Of a DNA stretch of 10,558 nucleotides, positions 7,301 to 10,558 are shown piece after piece. Every line of letters starts with the position of its first letter. Position 1 is the first letter of the stretch. The translations under genes were made by a program, and so were the position numbers. A model generated the notes under the pieces. It ran no database searches and had not been told where the DNA came from. It saw only the letters and a program-made list of their open reading frames with translations. This DNA comes from Actinomycetota bacterium (lineage in GTDB: Bacteria; Actinomycetota; Actinomycetes; JACCUZ01), in NCBI GenBank assembly GCA_030841245.1, contig JAVEDG010000131.1, forward strand, positions 1 through 10,558. The letters run 5' to 3'.

Positions 7301-9204
7301 AGCGACTGCGCGTCCGCTGCAGGCAGCTCTCCGGAGGGGTCGTAGCGGAGGCCGAAGTCGTAGACCCAGGCCGTCGGCCGACCGACTCGCTCGATCTGGT
7401 AGGGCCGTTCGTCGACGACCTCGACGCCCATGGCCTGCAGGCGGGGCAGCACCAGCGAGAGGGAGACCGGCTCACCGACGTGGTACAGCTTGAACCTGCT
7501 CTCCCCCGGGCCGCTGCCGTCGGGCCGGTAGAGCTTCAGGTCGATGTCGCCGTGGTCGTCCAGCGCCTCGATGCGGTGCAGGTCGGCCACTGCAGCCACC
7601 GCGGGCAGGTCCTCCTTGTAGGCCTCGGGGAAAGCGTCACCGTAGACCGACGCGAGCAGGGCGGCCTGCTCCTCGCCACAGCTGTCGCGCAGCGCGTCGG
7701 CGAAGTCGTCGTCCCATGACCGGGTGGCCGCGACGAGCCGCTGCTCCACCTCGAGCGGGTCGACCTCCGGCACCGTCCAGCCCTGGTCGACCCGTACGAC
7801 GAAGTGCAACCTGGCGAGCACCGACTCGGTGACCCGCGCGGTGTAGTCGATGCTGTTGCCGTTGAACGCGCTGAGCAGGATCTGCTCCATCGCGTGCCGG
7901 ACGTGCGTGGTGTAGCGGTCCCGCGGCAGGTAGACCATGCACGACATGAAGCGCCCGTACTGGTCCCGACGCAGGAAGAGTCGCAGCTGGCGGCGCTCCT
8001 GCAGGTGCATCACGCTGACCGCGATGGCCTCGAGGTCCTCGACCGAGATCTGGAACAGCTCGTCACGCGGGTAGGTCTCGAGGATCTGCAGCAGTGCCTT
8101 GCCCGAGTGGCTCGTCGCCGAGAAGCCGCTGCGGACCAGGACCTCGGCGGCCTTTCGCCGGAGCACCGGGATGCGCTGGATGCTCTCCGTGTAGGCCGCG
8201 GACGTGAAAAGCCCGAGGAAGCGCCGTTCCCCGGCGACGGCACCGTCGGCGTCGAACACCTTCACCCCGACGTAGTCGAGATAGGCGGGCCGGTGCACCG
8301 TCGAGCGGCTGTTGGCCTTGGTGAGCACGAGCAGCTTGGCGTCGCGGGCCCGCTCGCGCACCTCGCGCGGCAGCCGGCTGAAGCTCTGCGACTGGGACTG
8401 GTCGTCGCGCAGGATGCCCAGGCCGGTGCCGGGCAGGGCGCGGAGCCGGTCGCTGCCGTCGTCGGCGTCTGTCTCGAGCGCGTACTCGCGGTAGCCCATG
8501 AAGGTGAAGTGGTCGGAGCTGAGCCAGCGCAACAGCTCGGCGGCCTCGGCCGCCTCCTGCCGGGCGACCGCGACGCGCTGGTCGGCCTCGACCTCGGATG
8601 CGATGCGCACTGCGGCGGCCCGCATCTTGTCCCAGTCCTCGACCACCTCGCGGACGTCGCGCAGGATCCGTTGCAGGTCGTTCGTCAGGTCGTCGCGCGC
8701 CGCCGGGTCGGTCTCGCGGTCGATCTCGACGTGGATCCACGACTCGACCGCGGCGTCCTCGCGGGACGCAACGTCGCCGACCTCCAGGAGCCGTCCCGAG
8801 ACGTCGCGGCGCACGGTGAGCAGCGGGTGGATCACCAGGTGGATGGCTCGCCCGTGGCGGGTCAGCTCGGCAGTGACCGAGTCCACCAGGAACGGCATGT
8901 CCTCGGCGACCACCTCGACGACCGTGTGGCCGCCGGCGCGCCAGCCGTCGTCCTCCTCGGAGGGTGTCAGGACGCGGACCGACGCGGTCCCCTGCGGCCG
9001 GTTCAACGCGAGCTCAAGGTGGGAGGCGGCCGCGCCGTAGAGGTCGCCGGACGAACGACCCAGGACGTCCTCGCCCGCCACGTGACGGTAGTAGCCCTGG
9101 AGATAGGTGTCGCTGCCCGGAGGCCCGGACGCGGCGGCTTGCGCCACGAGCTCGTCCTTCGCGTGCTGGAGCCGGTCAAGCCCGTGCTGAATGTCCGCGG
9201 ACAT
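4336..9204 (-). CDS. gdh: NAD-specific glutamate dehydrogenase, large (~180 kDa) class
   Basis: A protein of 1622 residues, matching the ~1620 of the large NAD-GDH class (M. tuberculosis Rv2476c, Streptomyces). It oxidises L-glutamate to 2-oxoglutarate and ammonium with NAD+, mainly a catabolic role in the cytosol. The first ~700 residues form the regulatory N-terminal part with ACT-like segments (for example FLVDSVTAELTRHG near 84-97). The catalytic core carries GGLRWSDR at 815-822, KAQTVKN at 835-841 and GAKGG with Lys850, the conserved GDH lysine region. The nucleotide-binding fold has GIGDMSGDVFGNG from 993. The EGGNLG motif begins at 1148 and is followed by SGGRINTDAIDNSAGVD. A helical C-terminal domain completes the protein. 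The ATG at 9204 is chosen; a GGAG lies 11 nt upstream, rather far. It follows kynA on the same strand with a 130-bp gap and converges on bioF. In Mycobacterium this enzyme is controlled by GarA; the sequence here does not show control. Confidence 0.96.
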   Translation of the reverse strand: MSADIQHGLDRLQHAKDELVAQAAASGPPGSDTYLQGYYRHVAGEDVLGRSSGDLYGAAASHLELALNRPQGTASVRVLTPSEEDDGWRAGGHTVVEVVAEDMPFLVDSVTAELTRHGRAIHLVIHPLLTVRRDVSGRLLEVGDVASREDAAVESWIHVEIDRETDPAARDDLTNDLQRILRDVREVVEDWDKMRAAAVRIASEVEADQRVAVARQEAAEAAELLRWLSSDHFTFMGYREYALETDADDGSDRLRALPGTGLGILRDDQSQSQSFSRLPREVRERARDAKLLVLTKANSRSTVHRPAYLDYVGVKVFDADGAVAGERRFLGLFTSAAYTESIQRIPVLRRKAAEVLVRSGFSATSHSGKALLQILETYPRDELFQISVEDLEAIAVSVMHLQERRQLRLFLRRDQYGRFMSCMVYLPRDRYTTHVRHAMEQILLSAFNGNSIDYTARVTESVLARLHFVVRVDQGWTVPEVDPLEVEQRLVAATRSWDDDFADALRDSCGEEQAALLASVYGDAFPEAYKEDLPAVAAVADLHRIEALDDHGDIDLKLYRPDGSGPGESRFKLYHVGEPVSLSLVLPRLQAMGVEVVDERPYQIERVGRPTAWVYDFGLRYDPSGELPAADAQSLFQDAFAAVWHGLAENDGFNALVLRAGLTWRQALVLRAYVKYLRQGGMTFSQSYVEECLSSNVAIARLLVRFFEARFDPGYAAGAEEVAEGLLEEINGALDSVASLDQDRILRSVLGAMRATLRTSFFQTELDGSPKPYVSFKLDPQRVPDLPAPRPKFEIWVYGPRVEGVHLRFGPVARGGLRWSDRREDFRTEVLGLVKAQTVKNAVIVPVGAKGGFVLKRPPAPTGDAAADREALQAEGIACYRRFISGLLDLTDNLVNVDGRSTVVPPPQVVRHDKDDSYLVVAADKGTATFSDIANGVANDYGFWLGDAFASGGSVGYDHKAMGITARGAWESVKRHFREMGVDTQSEDFTVAGIGDMSGDVFGNGMLLSRHIRLVAAFDHRHIFLDPDPDPEASYDERRRLFDLPRSSWGDYDTSLISEGGGVYPRSLKSIRISPQVGERLGLARNAGSLTPPELLRAILEAPVDLLWNGGIGTYVKASSEAHAAAGDKANDAIRANGSDLQCKVVGEGGNLGFTQLGRIEYALSGGRINTDAIDNSAGVDTSDHEVNIKILLDHLVRDGALTRDDRNALLAEMTDDVARLVLTHNYEQNVLLGNARVQAPQMLSVHKRFIKYLEERGELNRSLEFLPSNSVIEARMAAGQGLTSSEFAVLAAYSKITLTAAILGTDLPDEPWFGRALRRYFPPLLVDKFGDRFDDHPLRREIITTWFSNDLVNRGGITYVFRAGEETGASPAEILRAFSVVREVFRFEEFWATVQGLDNQLPTHVQAMLYLEARRLLDRSVRWLLQARRASIDVQAEIEHFQTDIDTLVPKIPTLLVGVERERLQMRAAEFEGQGVPTSLALHTAGLLDSFSLLDIVEIAAEEKTPAEEVAAVYFAVSERIEVDRMLTRITALPRGDRWQALARSALRYDLYAALGGLTTAVLASTPSDQHPQRRIEDWERQNSEGVGRAQATLTEIVESDTFDLATLSVALRTIRTLLRG

Positions 9205-9287
9205 CGGTGTCGCCGCTCCAGTGCCTTCGAGCCTCGTCGGGCCCGGCCTCGTCGCCAGGCCGTCGAGCCGTTACCGGCCCACAGACG

Positions 9288-9293
9288 ACCCTA
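9288..9293 (-). promoter_or_regulatory. Possible -10 box ahead of gdh
   Basis: TAGGGT on the minus strand (9293 to 9288) fits TANNNT and lies about 84 nt upstream of the gdh ATG, in the 130-bp kynA-gdh gap. No convincing -35 hexamer is visible. If real, gdh has its own promoter with an untranslated leader of roughly 75-80 nt. The rest of the gap holds only a 9-bp direct repeat, GCCTCGTCG, at 9231-9239 and 9246-9254. Weak evidence. Confidence 0.25.
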
Positions 9294-9326
9294 CTGCCGT
9301 TGCATCCCCCCGGCGCCGTGCCCTGC

Positions 9327-9348
9327 GGTCCCGGTCACAACCGGGATC
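9327..9348 (-). other. Stem-loop spanning the kynA stop codon
   Basis: GGTCCCGGT (9327-9335) pairs with ACCGGGATC (9340-9348), a 9-bp stem with one G-T wobble and a 4-nt loop. The kynA TGA (9337 to 9335) starts in the loop and ends in the stem. It may help end kynA transcription or protect its 3' end, but there is no U-tract, and the arms are partly coding sequence, so it may be incidental. Confidence 0.4.
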
Positions 9349-10138
9349 GCAGCTCCCACAGGACGGGGTAGTAGCGAAGGTCGAGGCGGGTCCGCAGGTA
9401 GGGGGCGCCCGACGAGCCGCCGGTGCCCGACTTGGTCCCGATCTGCCGTTCGACCATCGTCACGTGCCGCGACCGCCACAGCAGTGCGTTCTCGTCGTGG
9501 TCGAGCAGCCGCTCGGCCAGCTCCCAGACCTCCCCGTGCCTGGCCCGGTCCGCGGCCACGGTGAGCAGCGACGTCGTGATCGCCTCGGCGTCCTCCGCGG
9601 GCAGCCCGGCACGACGTACGACGTCGACGAAGGCGTCCCACAGTGTGGGCTCCTCGAGCCGCCGCTCGAGCCGCGCCCGCTCGCCGTCGCTCAGTGCCCG
9701 GAACCGCTCCAGGAACCCTGGGTCCTTGGCGCCGGAGAGGAACTCCAGCTCGCGGAACTGCACGCTCTGGAAGCCGCTGGCCGGCGCGAGCTTCTCACGG
9801 AACAGCAGGAAGTCCTGCGGTGTCATGGTCTCCAGGACGGCGACCTGCTGGATCAGCACGCCCTCGATGACCGACGCGCGCGCGAGCAGGTGCTTGGCCC
9901 ACCACACGTCACCTGCGAACATCGCGTCGCGCGCCGCCGCCAGCTCGTGCAGCAGCTGCTTGAACCACAGCTCGTAGACCTGGTGGATGGTGATGAACAG
10001 CAGCTCGTCGTGGGCCGGGGGGTCGGACTCGAGCCGCTGCTGGTCGAGCAGCGACTCGATCCGCAGGTAGGACCCGTAGGTGAGGCGGGCCCCCTGCTCG
10101 CCGAAGTGCCGGTCGGCTCCCGCATCTGCGCTGGTCAC
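9335..10138 (-). CDS. kynA: Tryptophan 2,3-dioxygenase
   Basis: A heme enzyme of 267 residues, similar in length to the compact bacterial TDOs. It opens the indole ring of L-tryptophan with O2 to give N-formylkynurenine, the first step of the kynurenine pathway. Motifs: LTYGSYLRIESLLDQQR (19-35); HDELLFITIHQVYELWFKQ (43-61), where His52 matches the active-site His55 of Xanthomonas TDO; FREKLAPASGFQS (113-125), with Arg114 matching carboxylate-binding Arg117; FRELEFLSG (128-136); WRSRHVTMVERQIG (221-234), with His225 as the proximal heme ligand; GTGGSSGAPYL (238-248) substrate loop; YPVLWELR at the C-terminus. The GTG start at 10138 has a -10-like box 6 nt before it. No kynU or kynB is in view. 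It lies upstream of gdh on the same strand, which may reflect a shared amino-acid-degrading role. Confidence 0.95.
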   Translation of the reverse strand: MTSADAGADRHFGEQGARLTYGSYLRIESLLDQQRLESDPPAHDELLFITIHQVYELWFKQLLHELAAARDAMFAGDVWWAKHLLARASVIEGVLIQQVAVLETMTPQDFLLFREKLAPASGFQSVQFRELEFLSGAKDPGFLERFRALSDGERARLERRLEEPTLWDAFVDVVRRAGLPAEDAEAITTSLLTVAADRARHGEVWELAERLLDHDENALLWRSRHVTMVERQIGTKSGTGGSSGAPYLRTRLDLRYYPVLWELRSRL

Positions 10139-10150
10139 GACGGCAGGCTA
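10139..10150 (-). promoter_or_regulatory. Candidate -10 box for kynA, leaderless spacing
   Basis: On the minus strand, TAGCCT (10150 to 10145) is followed by exactly 6 nt (GCCGTC) and then the GTG at 10138. This is the spacing expected for a transcript that starts on the start codon. There is no ribosome-binding site between box and start and no clear -35 hexamer. Confidence 0.5.
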
Positions 10151-10167
10151 ACCGTCCGACCGAACCG

Positions 10168-10207
10168 CCGTGGCCCGGGACGAGAACCCGCCCGTCCCGG
10201 GCCGTGG
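10168..10207 (-). terminator. Strong GC-rich hairpin after the Ig-like gene
   Basis: A perfect 11-bp stem pairs GGCCCGGGACG (10172-10182) with CGTCCCGGGCC (10193-10203) around a 10-nt loop. It extends to 15 pairs with two G-T wobbles (10168-10171 with 10204-10207). It begins 3 bp past the stop of the minus-strand Ig-like gene and lies just upstream of the kynA promoter region, so it fits a terminator separating the two. No U-tract follows. Confidence 0.7.
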
Positions 10208-10210
10208 GCG

Positions 10211-10558
10211 TCAGCTGCTGGTGAAGAAGAACTCCAGGTCGCGGTGGAACGGGTTGCCCGCCAGGTCCCGGACGCCGAGCGAGTGCTCGGGATTCAGCGC
10301 AACCACGTACTGCGTGGTCGGGGTGAGCGCCGAGCTCGGGGTGAACTTGGCGTGCCGCACGTTGCCGGTCGCACAGCTCGTGCTCACGTTCGTGCTGTTG
10401 AAGCACGCCCACGCGCCGGGCACCGGCGTGCCGACCGAGCTCGTGGTGAAGTCGAAGAGCCCGACCACGGCGCTGCTCCCCGAGATTCCGTTGACGTTCT
10501 CGCTGAAGTTCACCGTCACCGGTCCGGCCTTCGGCACCGCGCTGGACGACGCGACCGA
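10211..10558 (-). CDS. C-terminal fragment of an Ig-like (SbsA/Big_5-type) domain protein
   Basis: The frame is open from the right window edge to a TGA at 10211, giving the last 115 residues; the start lies outside the window. A GTG at 10537 is not a convincing start because the similarity to the domain begins around it and the frame stays open. The fragment shows the usual order of an SbsA-type Ig-like domain: VTVNFSENV near its start, a central variable part with a closely spaced cysteine pair (WACFNSTNVSTSCATG), then FTPSSALTPTTQYVVAL, then VRDLAGNPF and a terminal beta-strand. Such domains occur as repeats in secreted or surface proteins, with the cysteines likely forming a disulfide. 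There is no C-terminal anchor after the domain. The function of the whole protein cannot be stated. Confidence 0.75.
   Translation of the reverse strand, partial: SVASSSAVPKAGPVTVNFSENVNGISGSSAVVGLFDFTTSSVGTPVPGAWACFNSTNVSTSCATGNVRHAKFTPSSALTPTTQYVVALNPEHSLGVRDLAGNPFHRDLEFFFTSS

Noticed and set aside
5464..9564. Long plus-strand open frames (478 and 586 residues) opposite gdh
   Set aside because: They mirror a complete, motif-rich glutamate dehydrogenase and have no recognisable domains; G/C-ending codons on one strand suppress stops on the other.
10211..10537. Complete small gene starting at GTG 10537
   Set aside because: The frame remains open to the window edge and the Ig-like domain similarity starts at the GTG itself, so it is the end of a longer protein.

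Overview
The window is very GC-rich, with strong third-position G/C bias, GTG starts and several starts that look leaderless. Together with a PdtaS-type sensor kinase and the ~180 kDa class of NAD-glutamate dehydrogenase, this points to a high-GC actinobacterium. A Nocardioides-like member of the Propionibacteriales is my guess from gene content, but the genus cannot be proven from this sequence.

Layout, left to right. (1) Positions 1-119 hold seven tandem units of about 17 bp with a palindromic CAGGCCTG core; the array runs off the left edge and contains the stop codon of the first gene. (2) On the minus strand (87-1628) is a complete PdtaS-like cytosolic histidine kinase. (3) A 103-bp divergent spacer carries a candidate -10 box just ahead of the start on each side. 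(4) On the plus strand, bioA (1732-3051) and bioF (3048-4202) overlap by 4 bp and make two consecutive-pathway biotin enzymes; bioB and bioD are not present. (5) A 133-bp convergent spacer is filled with inverted and direct copies of a 9-mer that fold into nested and adjacent hairpins. (6) A 1622-residue NAD-specific glutamate dehydrogenase lies on the minus strand (4336-9204), preceded on the same strand by (7) tryptophan 2,3-dioxygenase (9335-10138). (8) A strong hairpin at 10168-10207 closes off (9) the C-terminal end of a protein with a bacterial Ig-like (SbsA/Big_5-type) domain, whose N-terminal part lies beyond the right edge.

Functionally this is mostly core metabolism: biotin synthesis (KAPA and DAPA steps) plus amino-acid catabolism (Trp to N-formylkynurenine, Glu to 2-oxoglutarate), beside a conserved signalling kinase. 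I see no transposase, integrase, phage gene, tRNA, rRNA or CRISPR array. I do not see a new multi-gene system. The points most worth following are: the BioA resembles the Bacillus lysine-using BioK at active-site positions where SAM-using enzymes differ; the PdtaS lacks the two cysteines I recall as needed for copper/NO sensing in M. tuberculosis; a TANNNT box sits 6-7 nt before three GTG starts; and the bioF/gdh convergent spacer is highly structured.
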